A stretch of DNA of 40,996 nt. It comes from a virus. Below are positions 1-10,900 of this stretch, piece by piece (position 1 is the first letter of the stretch; every line of letters starts with the position of its first letter). The stretch lies in IMG/VR virus record IMGVR_UViG_3300009158_000087, positions 1-40,996 of that record; one strand, given 5' to 3'. The notes beneath the pieces were generated by a model. The model was not told the DNA's origin. It saw only the letters and a program-made list of their open reading frames with translations, and did no database searches. Made by a program: the position numbers and the translations under genes.

Positions 1-3000
1 AAAAATTGCAATAAGAGGATTTCCTTCTGTGTCATCTTCGGGATCCATAGAATACATTTCAGCAAAAATAGATTTAACAGAGCCATAAGTATGATATCCC
101 CATCTAAATTGATCCCAAATATCTTCTGCTTGCTTTAAGTTTCTTCCATTGCCAGCTATTACTTTTACCTGTCCGTCAAAAGTTTCATCATAAAAACCTC
201 TTGCTATTACAGAAATAGGATCAATAGGATCATACACCGACTTTAGTAAATCTGCATTCTCTCTTTGGTCATACAGCTTATCTTCATTAAGCATCTTGAG
301 ATCTTCTGCATTAGAGCTTTTTACAGTACTAAAATAATCTGAATAGTTTCCCCCAGCAACTAGGGTATCTTGATATTCTTGTTTACTCAAAATCTTAATA
401 GTGTCAGAAACATCATATGTATATTCTGTTTTTATTCCAGTGAATTTAGCCATTGGTCCTTTTAGAACAAAAGGATTTTGAACAAAAGTATAAGGAATAA
501 CTGAGGCATTGGGTGATATTTTATCTGCTTCAGTATATTTTTCATTTACTGCAAAGTTTCCAAAACCAACAACAAACTCTTCTGAAGTTCCTGCAGTTGC
601 AGTTGCTTGATCCTTAAAGAACTTATTAGCAGGATTAAAGGTACTTGTAACCACGCCTAAATCGGTCTCGTCTTCAACAAATGTATACATTAATTCAGGA
701 AGACTAGTTTCTGCCATTGATATAGCTTTCCATGAATTTTCTTCATGTATAGCTGAATCTTGACTATTGTCTGAACTTCTCCAGTCTTCTGGATAATTTT
801 CTTGTAAACCGTTTATTTCTCCATCTTTATTAATTAGCATTCCAAGATAGAATGCTGCATCAGGAGAAACAATTGCTTCTATTTTTCCTCCACCATCAGG
901 ATCTGTTTCTCCCCATAAGAAATAAGCAGGCCTGCACACAACTGCTTTTTGTAAAGCTGGATTATATACAAGAACTTTTCTTTTTTTATAATCAACTACG
1001 CTTCCGGTCAACTCAAAAGAGTTTAAACCATAATCATTTTTAAAATTTTTAACTGCTTTATTTTTTGTGTCATCAGAAATGCCTTTGAACTTATCGCCAG
1101 TTCTATCTGCCATAATGTCGTATGGCCATCTCATGGCTATATAGAATTGTTCATCTTCTGCTGTTACTGGCATTCCCCATTCCGTGAAATCTAATTTTAG
1201 TTCTGGATACTCTAATTGCCTATTGTATGCATTATCTGGAGCAGCAAACAAATCTTTTTTATCTTCTTGAAACTCATATTTTCCATTAACTACTGTTAGG
1301 TCAAAATCTCCACCCGTATGAACTATTGGAAGTGGCATTTCTATAATCGAAGATGCTACAAGTCCAGAAAACTTTACGTTTAACCCAGATGGATCATAAG
1401 CAGCCGTGCCTGCTAGTTGAGGACTGTCATTAACTAAAGATATAGCGCTTGCAAAACTAAAGTTTTCATTTAAAACATACTCTTCGTTTTGACCTTTTGA
1501 GACAAGTTTTGTTTTTCCATCTTTAGAACTAATAATTTGTTTTTCTAATCTAGCTAACTCAACTACGTTGTGAATTTTTTCTTCAAAATCTTCATACTTA
1601 GTTGTATTAGATAGTATTTTATCAAAGTCAAGTGAAGGTAAAGCTCCTGAACTTCTGTTAGTAAAAAACGGATAGGTAAACCTTAAAGGAAGATTAGGTA
1701 TTTGTACATGCTCTTCCTGTACTGTCATATTTGTTACGTCTTTAGCTCCAAATGGCAAGTGAAATCCAACTTGAGCTTTTCCTTTATTTACTGGAAGTAT
1801 TGCTTTTACTTCACCTTTATCATAATATTTATTTCTATTTTGATCTGCAAAATTAATTATTTTTCCTCTTAACCCTTGACCCGCTTTGTAAAGGTTAGAA
1901 AAACTTAATGAATCGTTTGCTGCTTTAGCAATTGAGCCTGCAACAGTTGATTCTTGCAGGCTTTTAAATGCGCTTGAATCTGCAACAGAATTAGTTTCTT
2001 TATTAATTTTATCCATTATTTTTGATAGTTCACTGTCAGGCAAAACGTATGAAGGTGAATCAGAATTTTTATTTTCAGAAGAAGTTATTGCAAATCCAGT
2101 AGAGATTGGAACGACACCAGAAGTATAAAGCCAGTGAGGTTTTCCGTAGAAAACTGTAGATCTATCTTCAAATGGCCTAACAGCAACTATGTAGTTTGGC
2201 AATAGTCTTGCACAAAGTTGGAACATGTCCCACACTGATCTCATATAAGTTTGAGCCCTAAATGAAACTTCATCATAGAGATCGTCATCCGTAGTTGATA
2301 CAAGTCCCATTGTTGCAAATATATTTGTCATTCCCCTTCCTGCAAAAACCTTAGTCAAACTTGATGCTGTTGCTCCTGCAGTTCCAGCAGCTACAGTTCC
2401 AGCAACCAATCCAACTCCTGGCAATAATGTTGCAACAGCTGCTGTAGCACCTATTGCAATTGCTCCACTTAAAAGTTGTGTTGCTCCTGTGGAATGAGAG
2501 GAGTCAACTATTTTATTTCCTATAGTTAATGAGGATAAAGTATTAGATGCATCATTATTATCTTCGTCATTTGCTTGTTCTACAAGCCTTGCCCATGAGC
2601 TGTCTGTTAATCTATCTAGGTAAGTATCTTCTTTCATCTTATCTACGTCAACTGAAGCGATAGAAGCCCAACCGTCATCAATGTCTCCACCCATAAACTG
2701 ACCAATGCCGATACCGTTTCCTGGATATATATTTCTTTTAAATATTTCAAGATCTCTTTGAGTACTAAAGTTAGCCCAAAGGGCACTCATTGCCCCCCAG
2801 ACTGGAGCTCTATCTAAACCTGCTGCAACTCCACCACCCGTTAAGGCATTCATTCCTGCTCCAGCTATTTGATTCCACGTTCCAGTAACTGGGTTTTTAG
2901 CTACAGAATTTAATCCGTTAACTACTGCATCTCTGTAGTTCTGCGCCTGAGCTTCTTCTCTTTTGGTCAATGGCTCATATAGAATAGAACCAAAGTGTCT

Positions 3001-6000
3001 TATGCCAAATTTGTTTTCAGAAAAAACAGTTCCTCTTGTTGCTAACGCAAAACCTTCCCTAACTCTAGATGAGCCCATAGATAAAAGTCTAATCATTAAG
3101 TCTCTTGGCTCTGATAACCAAAATCCAGTATTAACTCCTCCATCTATTTTTCCACTATCACCTTTTTTATTTGTAGAGTTTATTATAGGGCTAAGTTCTA
3201 TTGCATCGGATTGAGCTGTAACTGTTACTATTTCTCCCTGCGCAACGGTGGTTATAACTCCATTAAATAAAGTCTGGAGAGAGTTTGGATTAGACCCATA
3301 ACCACCTCTAAGGTGGACTCTTACTCCTGGCTTTAATCTAATGTTTTCAATTTCTGTTACATATTTAGTTTCAAAATGATTTGATAAATTTCTTGCTGTG
3401 TTCAATAGGCTGTCTACTACAGTGGCTGTTCCCTCTGGTATATCTGTTGCCGTACCAGAAGATGCATTGTTAACTATTTCTGTTAGTGTTAATTCTGGTT
3501 TTGTAAGTTTTGAATAGGCGTTAGAAAGTCTAAGAAGAAGTGTGTCTCCAAGTATGTCTTCAGATTGAACAATAGAAAAATCAACTATAGATTGTAGGCC
3601 ATAAAAGTTATCAAACAACTTCATCCCATAAGAGTATCCACCCTCATCAATTAGCCACAGCATATATGTTGGAAATGCTCTAAGCATTCTGCCAGAGATA
3701 TCTCTATATTGAGTGTCCATCATCATTTTTTGCCAATGTTTTCCAGCTCCCTTATAGGTACCATTTGTGCTAATGGATTCTATTTTATCTGTTTCACCAG
3801 CACTCATTGCGTTCTGATATTGATCTAAGCTAGACATTCCCGTTACGCCCGTATGTACATCCTGAACATCCCTGTTTGGAACAGAGGTGTCAGAAACAAC
3901 ACCCTTGTTTACTCCATTAACCTTAAAGTTTCCCGAAGAATCTTTGGTCATATTTAAACTATCAGAAGCTATATAAAAATTTCCATCTTTTTCATTTACA
4001 TAACCAAGAATGAAACCACCATCAGGTGTTTGATATATTGCAGGTATCTTATCTAATGCTGCACTATCTGCTGCTGGTATATACTGAACAATGCCAAAAA
4101 AGTTTGCGTCATCTGGATTAAAATATGGTAATTTATTTTCTTTTAAGTTGAACTCAGAGCTAGCAACAAGCGCAGTGAATGTGTCCATCTGCTCTTTGGA
4201 ACCCGATACTAAGTCTCCAATTCTTACTTGACCATACTTTGTGTCAAATTTAAGATCTTCAAATTTATACTCTTCAAGTTCGTCTGCTATTTCTGATATA
4301 AAATCTTTCCATAAAGTTGGATATTTATTAGAAAGGTTTCCACTATTATTTAGATTATCCTGTTCTAGTTTAGTATCATTTTCTTGATCAAATATTGCCC
4401 ATCTAAAAACCTGTATTGCAACTTCTGGTTTTAAATTGTTCTCGTTAATTAAGTATTTCTTTACTTCTTCAAGCGAGCCATTATTTTCTATAAGCTTTTC
4501 TTTTACTTTACTTGCCCAAGCTTTTTGTTCTTCAGTTAACTTATTACTTTCTGATGTGCTTAATATCGGAAGTGCATAAGAATTTGAATCCACAATGCTG
4601 TTAATGACATCATTATCAAACATTTCAAAAGATCTAAAATAGAAATCTGGATCCAAACATCCAACAACATTTCCAGCCTCATCTTTAACCTGCAATGGCA
4701 TATCTGGGTAACCATTAAATACTGACCAATTTTGCTTTAAGCGAAGGAATGGATTTCGTTTTGATTTAAAATCTTCTATAAATTTTCTTTGTTGATCAGA
4801 AGATATGTGCTCACGTTTTTGCTGATAAACGTCAAAGTCAACCAAACTTAATTGAACGCTATAAACATGAGGAAAATTAGGAATTGTATCTACATTGTAA
4901 GAAAGTGGCATTGCGTATTTAATCCCGCATAATGCTGTCACTATGTTTTTAATACCTAAAAATCCTATAACTCCAGCTGCATGTTCTAGTCTAGCTAGTC
5001 CGCTAATGAAATCAAAAGTTTTTTTAAGCTTGGTTAATTCCTTTTCTCCAAATACAGTCATTGATATATTTATGTATGAGTCTCTTCCACCTATATGTTG
5101 ATATGTAGGCTCGTCCTGCATTTGCAGTTGCATTTTTGCTAAATTATTTCCAAGAGTAACATTAACAGCATTAACTATGACTGACTTTTCATCTAAGTCA
5201 ACTTGGAGCATTGGGATGTCCCATTCTTTAAACGAGAATGATCCTGACCTGTTTCTTGCTGCTTCTAAAAGAGAAATGATATCTGAATTGCCAAAGAATC
5301 TTTCATACAAAGAAAGATTAAATTGATCGACCAAAGATCCTTCTATTTCTTTTTTATATCTTAACCACTCTTCATTAGTTCTTTTATTTTCGTCAGTAAA
5401 AACTACCTTATTTAATCTAGCTAATTTATCTGCATCTTCTTCAATAGAATGTTGCAAGAGTCCTTTTGCAGTCTGAGTTGCCGTATATAAGGCGTTTTTA
5501 CCAGCAAGAATAATAGCTGCTTTTTCTGGATCACCAGATGTTGGAAGCTCTAATTCCCAAGATGGTTTTGGATTTTTTAAATATTTGATTTGATCTTTAT
5601 CAGAAATGTTTTGTTCAGCTATAAATTCTAAAGCCAATGATATATAAACTTTGTCTTTAATGTTAGTAGAAGATGTTCCTGCAATAGCAATATCAACAAT
5701 TGTTTTAATTCTTTTTTTCTTAGCTGGTAAAATAGATGTGGTTTTTGAAGTTTCTAAAACAGACTCTAAAGTCCTGTGATAACCAGATGATTCATTTACG
5801 TCTAACCCTATGCCCTTTAGTATTCCTTCCCAAAAACTAGTTCCAACGTCTGTTCTAGCAGCCTCTTCTGGTGTTCTGAATGTACTTTCGTCAGGTGTGT
5901 AAATTTTGCTTTGTATCTTTGCTGGTACATATAAAGTTAAATTTTTTCCATCTTGCCATGTTTTATATATGTTAGTTGTTAAAGTTGTGCTATCTTCTAA

Positions 6001-7149
6001 TTCTTTTATTCGAGCCGCTTCTTTTGCATCTATAGCAGCTTCTGCAGTTGGTTGAGAAGTGTATTGACCATCTACGGTAGCTAACTTACTGCCATTAGCT
6101 GTAGTAGCATCTTTAGCTGCTGCTTCATCTACGTCACTTTGTAAGATAAATTCTTCACTGATGTAGCTGTACATTGCCCCGGCAGCCTTGCCCATGTACT
6201 GCCTGAAGTGACCCCATTTAACTGCTTGATTAAAATCTTTAATCATAGGAAGGAATGGTTTGTGATTAAAATTTAATAGCTCTAAATCAACCACAAGTGC
6301 AAATGGGTAGTCTGGAACTGTAGAAACATTCATTGAAGATAGTGCTACGCCAGTTATGCCATGAACTGAATTCAAATAATGATTCTTTATAGGAAGAATT
6401 GGAGCATATTTAAATGCTGCGACAAGGCCTCTTAATGAAGAAAGAAATTTATCAATCTTTGTTTCATCTCCAGTAGTACTAAAGTCTAACTTAAAATCAG
6501 AATTCAATACAATTTTAGACGCATCGTCAATAGACATTCCCCATATTTCTTCATAGTTAGGGAAGTATAACTTTAAGTTGATTGTAGTTTCTCTATAGCC
6601 AGAATTAAATTTTGGAGAAGACTTTTGTCTAATTGAACCACCTGTTAAACTGCCTGTTTTAAAAGCTGTATTAACTGATATTGAAACTGGTGGAACATAA
6701 AAATTTGCACCACCCAATCTTAAATGGAACACATCAGGGGTAGCAGGAGGAGTCCCTGAAGGTAAGCCTATTTTTTTAATAGCTTTTTCTAGATTAATTC
6801 CAGTCATAAAATTCTGCATTGCCCAAGATGCCTGGAATGCTGCAGTTCCGTCTTCGTTCTTCCCAAAGCTATCAAACATCTCTTTTAGTATGAGAGTTTG
6901 ATTGTTTAGTGCATCAACCTCAGTATGGTTATAGTCTGCGGTTGCAGCTAGTGCTGTTATGAATAGGTTAGCAAGGTTTGGGAAAGATCTGTATATTACA
7001 GCAAGTGAGATTGGGTCTTTTTGGAAGAAGTTTTTTACTTCCATTAGTTTAGTCAACCATGCGGTATCTCTAGTTGGATCATTAAACTGTTTTGACGTTC
7101 CCCTGAGGGTGTCTCTTGATGTAAATTTTTTACGAGAGAATTCCCTCAT
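1..7149 (-). CDS. Giant tail/baseplate structural protein, 3' end beyond left edge
   Basis: I translated this strand by hand: the frame stays open from an ATG at 7147-7149 to base 1, giving at least 2383 residues with the C-terminus missing. Only 13 nt separate it from the preceding gene, and GAAGAA lies a few bases before the ATG. Two similar modules (about residues 170-300 and 675-780) share an Arg-x-x-x-Ile-Asn pattern, an aromatic strand, an Ile-Lys-Asn step and an ending like TVPDYPF / TIPNFPH. Around residue 1270 a beta-rich stretch (IRLKPGVRVHLRGG, then GVITTVAQGEIVTVTAQ) resembles OB-fold or hub domains of phage baseplates. An Ala/Gly-rich hydrophobic segment lies near residue 1570. 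Its place after the tape measure fits a baseplate hub or tail-tip protein. The function is inferred from position and general appearance, with no family match. Confidence 0.8.
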   Translation of the reverse strand, partial: MREFSRKKFTSRDTLRGTSKQFNDPTRDTAWLTKLMEVKNFFQKDPISLAVIYRSFPNLANLFITALAATADYNHTEVDALNNQTLILKEMFDSFGKNEDGTAAFQASWAMQNFMTGINLEKAIKKIGLPSGTPPATPDVFHLRLGGANFYVPPVSISVNTAFKTGSLTGGSIRQKSSPKFNSGYRETTINLKLYFPNYEEIWGMSIDDASKIVLNSDFKLDFSTTGDETKIDKFLSSLRGLVAAFKYAPILPIKNHYLNSVHGITGVALSSMNVSTVPDYPFALVVDLELLNFNHKPFLPMIKDFNQAVKWGHFRQYMGKAAGAMYSYISEEFILQSDVDEAAAKDATTANGSKLATVDGQYTSQPTAEAAIDAKEAARIKELEDSTTLTTNIYKTWQDGKNLTLYVPAKIQSKIYTPDESTFRTPEEAARTDVGTSFWEGILKGIGLDVNESSGYHRTLESVLETSKTTSILPAKKKRIKTIVDIAIAGTSSTNIKDKVYISLALEFIAEQNISDKDQIKYLKNPKPSWELELPTSGDPEKAAIILAGKNALYTATQTAKGLLQHSIEEDADKLARLNKVVFTDENKRTNEEWLRYKKEIEGSLVDQFNLSLYERFFGNSDIISLLEAARNRSGSFSFKEWDIPMLQVDLDEKSVIVNAVNVTLGNNLAKMQLQMQDEPTYQHIGGRDSYINISMTVFGEKELTKLKKTFDFISGLARLEHAAGVIGFLGIKNIVTALCGIKYAMPLSYNVDTIPNFPHVYSVQLSLVDFDVYQQKREHISSDQQRKFIEDFKSKRNPFLRLKQNWSVFNGYPDMPLQVKDEAGNVVGCLDPDFYFRSFEMFDNDVINSIVDSNSYALPILSTSESNKLTEEQKAWASKVKEKLIENNGSLEEVKKYLINENNLKPEVAIQVFRWAIFDQENDTKLEQDNLNNSGNLSNKYPTLWKDFISEIADELEEYKFEDLKFDTKYGQVRIGDLVSGSKEQMDTFTALVASSEFNLKENKLPYFNPDDANFFGIVQYIPAADSAALDKIPAIYQTPDGGFILGYVNEKDGNFYIASDSLNMTKDSSGNFKVNGVNKGVVSDTSVPNRDVQDVHTGVTGMSSLDQYQNAMSAGETDKIESISTNGTYKGAGKHWQKMMMDTQYRDISGRMLRAFPTYMLWLIDEGGYSYGMKLFDNFYGLQSIVDFSIVQSEDILGDTLLLRLSNAYSKLTKPELTLTEIVNNASSGTATDIPEGTATVVDSLLNTARNLSNHFETKYVTEIENIRLKPGVRVHLRGGYGSNPNSLQTLFNGVITTVAQGEIVTVTAQSDAIELSPIINSTNKKGDSGKIDGGVNTGFWLSEPRDLMIRLLSMGSSRVREGFALATRGTVFSENKFGIRHFGSILYEPLTKREEAQAQNYRDAVVNGLNSVAKNPVTGTWNQIAGAGMNALTGGGVAAGLDRAPVWGAMSALWANFSTQRDLEIFKRNIYPGNGIGIGQFMGGDIDDGWASIASVDVDKMKEDTYLDRLTDSSWARLVEQANDEDNNDASNTLSSLTIGNKIVDSSHSTGATQLLSGAIAIGATAAVATLLPGVGLVAGTVAAGTAGATASSLTKVFAGRGMTNIFATMGLVSTTDDDLYDEVSFRAQTYMRSVWDMFQLCARLLPNYIVAVRPFEDRSTVFYGKPHWLYTSGVVPISTGFAITSSENKNSDSPSYVLPDSELSKIMDKINKETNSVADSSAFKSLQESTVAGSIAKAANDSLSFSNLYKAGQGLRGKIINFADQNRNKYYDKGEVKAILPVNKGKAQVGFHLPFGAKDVTNMTVQEEHVQIPNLPLRFTYPFFTNRSSGALPSLDFDKILSNTTKYEDFEEKIHNVVELARLEKQIISSKDGKTKLVSKGQNEEYVLNENFSFASAISLVNDSPQLAGTAAYDPSGLNVKFSGLVASSIIEMPLPIVHTGGDFDLTVVNGKYEFQEDKKDLFAAPDNAYNRQLEYPELKLDFTEWGMPVTAEDEQFYIAMRWPYDIMADRTGDKFKGISDDTKNKAVKNFKNDYGLNSFELTGSVVDYKKRKVLVYNPALQKAVVCRPAYFLWGETDPDGGGKIEAIVSPDAAFYLGMLINKDGEINGLQENYPEDWRSSDNSQDSAIHEENSWKAISMAETSLPELMYTFVEDETDLGVVTSTFNPANKFFKDQATATAGTSEEFVVGFGNFAVNEKYTEADKISPNASVIPYTFVQNPFVLKGPMAKFTGIKTEYTYDVSDTIKILSKQEYQDTLVAGGNYSDYFSTVKSSNAEDLKMLNEDKLYDQRENADLLKSVYDPIDPISVIARGFYDETFDGQVKVIAGNGRNLKQAEDIWDQFRWGYHTYGSVKSIFAEMYSMDPEDDTEGNPLIAIF

Positions 7150-7162
7150 TCCACCGATTTCT

Positions 7163-7486
7163 TCAATAAGCCCGAAGAAGACCAGAGTTCTTTATTTGTT
7201 CTAGTACGTTTGCTCTGTATTTAATATCAAGGCCTACAGCACTTTGTGTGGATTTAAATAGGTCATAAATTGTTACTCCACTTATTCCATTTGCACTGCT
7301 ATAGGATGAAGACAACGCTTTAGCATAGGATTCATTAAATGAATTGATGAACTCATCAAACAAATGAGTTGTAGATGTGTTTTCTGATGGGTTAAATTGG
7401 TTTGTTACCTGAGCCAAATAAATATTAAAAGGAACTAATGGAGAGTTATCTTGAGTATCCTGAGTTGTTGGAGGTGTTTCAGCCAT
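7163..7486 (-). CDS. Small tail-module protein, unknown function
   Basis: A 107-residue protein starting MAETPPTTQDTQDNSP, with a Thr/Pro/Asp-rich, probably disordered N-terminus. The central part carries FDEFINSFNESYAKAL and ends in a helical segment (YRANVLEQIKNSGLLRAY). No catalytic motif, signal peptide or membrane segment is visible. It begins just after the 153-residue gene and ends 13 nt before the start of the giant tail protein, so it is probably co-transcribed with them. Its place between the tape-measure genes and the baseplate gene suggests a small tail completion or baseplate component, but the sequence alone does not identify it. Confidence 0.75.
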   Translation of the reverse strand: MAETPPTTQDTQDNSPLVPFNIYLAQVTNQFNPSENTSTTHLFDEFINSFNESYAKALSSSYSSANGISGVTIYDLFKSTQSAVGLDIKYRANVLEQIKNSGLLRAY

Positions 7487-7488
7487 AA

Positions 7489-7950
7489 TTACTTTAACAA
7501 TTTCTCTACTTCTAATTTTGAATTCATTTTATAAGCGGAACTATTCATAGCAGTTATAGAACCATACCTTTGTATATTACCACCTTTTTTAAAGCCAGTA
7601 AAGCTATTCTTAGTATTAACTCCTTGGAATGTTTCTTTTGGTTTAAACCTAGCTGTTTGAATAGCTTGATTAGCATAACCAACTCCATTTGGTTGAAGCA
7701 TAGTTGAAGGAGCGTGCATTAGCCCTTCACTGGAACCCATCACTAAGTCTGAAGGAGCTGATTTTACTTCTGAAGATGTACCACTAACTACTTGATCTTG
7801 TCCTGCTGCTGCTGAAGCAGTAGAAGACTGTTTACTGGTTGCAATCCTTGCAGCCATTTTGTTTCCAGTTATTGTTTTAGCAGCTGATGGCGGTCTGTCT
7901 TTAGCCGAATTGGCTAGAGTCTTGTTTTGATTGTTTGCACCAAATATCAT
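7489..7950 (-). CDS. Low-complexity tail-module protein, unknown function
   Basis: A 153-residue protein rich in Ser, Ala, Asn, Gln, Lys and Thr. The first half (SAAKTITGNKMAARIATSKQ, then SSTASAAAGQ) looks disordered. The second half has Gly/Asn-rich turns (GFKKGGNIQRYGSIT) and ends with a short charged helix (KLEVEKLLK). There are no Cys residues, membrane segments or recognised motifs. It follows the 1659-residue protein after 9 nt and is followed by the 107-residue gene after 2 nt, so it belongs to the tail operon. It may be a linker or assembly factor for the large neighbours; I do not recognise a family. Confidence 0.75.
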   Translation of the reverse strand: MIFGANNQNKTLANSAKDRPPSAAKTITGNKMAARIATSKQSSTASAAAGQDQVVSGTSSEVKSAPSDLVMGSSEGLMHAPSTMLQPNGVGYANQAIQTARFKPKETFQGVNTKNSFTGFKKGGNIQRYGSITAMNSSAYKMNSKLEVEKLLK

Positions 7951-7959
7951 AACTATACT

Positions 7960-10900
7960 TTAAAACCTTGAAGCCACATTCTGATAAGGATCACTGCCTA
8001 ATCGAGGAAGACTATTATACATAGTACTGTTAACTGGGCCATCAACAACACCCTCAGTAAGGGATTGCATTTTTTCTATATCTTTTTGCGATCCATTGAC
8101 ATTAATCTTATATTGCATTCCGGCAACAACTGGATTTAAATATTTTAAATTAGACAAAGAAGGAATATACTTTGGCATATCAGATTCATAAGCACTGCCT
8201 CCAGGAAGGAGAGGTGGGCCTGACATCTCGTCAGATGTTCTATCTTTTCTGGCTGAATAGACAAAGCCAAAGACGGCAAGAGCTGCTAAGCCCATTGCTC
8301 CTCTTCTTATAGTTGGGTTTTCAAATACTTGTTTTAAAGCTGGGCTATCCATAAAGTCTTGGACTCTAGTGTAAGCCCCCTTTGATGCAGAGGAACCCAT
8401 ATTTATTGATGATGGATCAGCAGCTACTATTCTTCTAGTTGAATCAGCTATGTCGCTAGCTGGCATAAGTAGGTCGTCCATTGCTCCTGTTGCAAATTCA
8501 TCTGCTAAAGTGCCTAAGTTTTTTTGAGCATCAAAGTATTTAAAAGCTTCAAAGGCGTCTCCTTTAGCTTCAATAAAATCACCAGTTGAAGATGTTTTAT
8601 AGGACATAAAATCAAAGACATCTTGATCATATCCCATTCCAATATGTTTTTCGCTATCGGTTAAAGATTGGACAGAATCTAAATACTGCTGTGCTTGATC
8701 TCTTGTAACTTCTGCTAAGGAAAGATTTGTTCTTCCAGTGATTGCATTGAACCTTTGCTGAACAGCTTCAGCAGCATCTTGATCGGCGGTTCGCAGATTA
8801 TAATTGCTAATTCTTCTTTGTTTAGATTTCATTAGCATGTCACTCATTACTCCTTCCCTGCCTTCTATTGGGGTTTCTGCGTTCAAGATAGACCCTGCTA
8901 CTGTTCTTCCGTAGCGTGAAGTCAATCCCGCTTCTAACGTATCGGTAATGTCTAACAGGTTAGCACCAGGTGTTTCTAAAGCTATTGCAGACATTCCTTC
9001 ATAAAAACTTGCATTTACCTTCATCGTTTGAAAAGCTCTAATTGCTTTATCTGACTCACCAAGCGTACTTGAGCGTCCGTACTGGCTTATATTTTCTAAC
9101 CTATCTATTTGCGAATCAATAAGTTGATTAACAGAATCCATGTATTGCGCTTTTGGAGTTGGGGCAAACTTATCAGTTGCTAGTCTTGCTCTTTTTTTTG
9201 CTAATGCACTAGCTCCTTCATATTCATCTTTAAGCCTTACTGCCATATCATGCATTGCTGCAGTGCCAGAATATGCCTTATGTGCCACAGTTCCTTCTTT
9301 AAGCTTTACTTTTTCTAAAGCTTGTTCGCTAGTCATATCTCTTAATTCTTTTACAGCGTTATCTATAGCAGAAATTTCTGCTGAATCTGTTAATCCAACT
9401 TTACCTTGTTCCATTTCTTCTATAAAATCTTTAATAATTCTTTCTGAATCTTTTCCTTTTATTCTTCCATAAGGATTATCGCTAATAAGTGATGGGTCAT
9501 ATCCGGCTAAAGAACCTTCATCAACTACTCCAGTTTCTCTTATTTGTTTTGCTATTTGTCTTGCTCTTATGAATCCAACACTCTTGTTTGTTTGATCAAG
9601 TGCATGTTCTCCTGCTGCGCCTATTTTAATTTCACCACTTATACCAAGTCTTGAAGTTAGATCGTTTAAAACTTTTTGTGCTGCCTCTTCGTTGATTACA
9701 ACTCCATCAGCTATTGAAGACTGCATTCCTGCGGCAAATTGCCTTTGCGCAGCATCTCTAACGTCTAAAGCAATCATTCTCTTCATCATTTGGTCAGGGT
9801 TTAATTCCTCAACTGTCAGTAATCCCTTACTAAGGTCAACAACCTCTGAAGGAGGAATGAGTGCTGAAGAATATTTCATTTTTACATAATCAGATAAAGA
9901 TACTGTTCTAGTTATTCCATCTGAAAAAGTAACATCTATCATTTCTCCAGCTAATTGATTTGCTAAAATATCATCAACTTGATGAGACATTGCCACTGCC
10001 GTAGCCTGCCTGTTTATGTATAAACCTAACGTGTCTTCAACATTTGGAATTGCTGATTTTTTCATTTCATCCGATAACAAATCAAGAGCAGCTCTCATTC
10101 TTACATATGCAACAGAGTCTTGTCCTTGACTCTCTGCAAAAGCTTTTATCTCAGTTCTTGTTGCTTTAGGTGTATACCCTGGTTGATCAGCCATTGATTC
10201 ATTATATATTTCAGCAAGTCGGGGATTAGCTATTCTGTCTGCTTCTTTTGTAATAAGGTTTTGGAAATTACCTCTGCTATACATTGGTGCAGCGTTTGGT
10301 TTTACTCCAAAGCTTTCCATAAATTCTCCATGAGTAATTCCACCAGTTCGCAGATGGTCCATAACCTTATCAATGCCTAACGCTGATGACGACTTTGTGG
10401 CAGCCATTTCATCTAAATCTGACTGAAGTATCGGCATCAGCGTTGTAAAACCATGATTCTGTCCATGAGTCTTTCTTAATTTAATTAAAACTTTTTCAAC
10501 ATCAGCTGAAGAATATCCTGAATTTCTTAAATTTATTCCTTTATCTCCATCTAAAACTTTTTGAACTTCTGATAAAACTTGTCTTTCTTTTGCTGATAAA
10601 GAGTATATTGCTGATGGATCATTTATTAATGATTGAAAATCGCCAGAAGATTTTTCTAGTATTGTTTTTAAAGTTTGATTATGTGTAAGATCTGCTTGCA
10701 TAAATATTTTTTCTTGAGCACCTGTCGGCTGACGATATGTCATAAAAGCCATTCTGTCATTACCACGAGCATCTTTAAATGTTGTCATGATGGGAACTCC
10801 TGAGTCGTCTAAGTCAAACGTACCCAATGCATGATGATACAGTTCTGCATTTGGTCCACTTAGGAGCATTCTTTTTCCTTCAAGTTGAAATTGGACAAAT

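Noticed and set aside
10801-10835. RNA polymerase-like metal motif (GTFDLDDSG) in the 1659-aa protein
   Set aside because: It does not match the DxDGD motif, and no other polymerase landmark was seen; the protein is in a tail operon.
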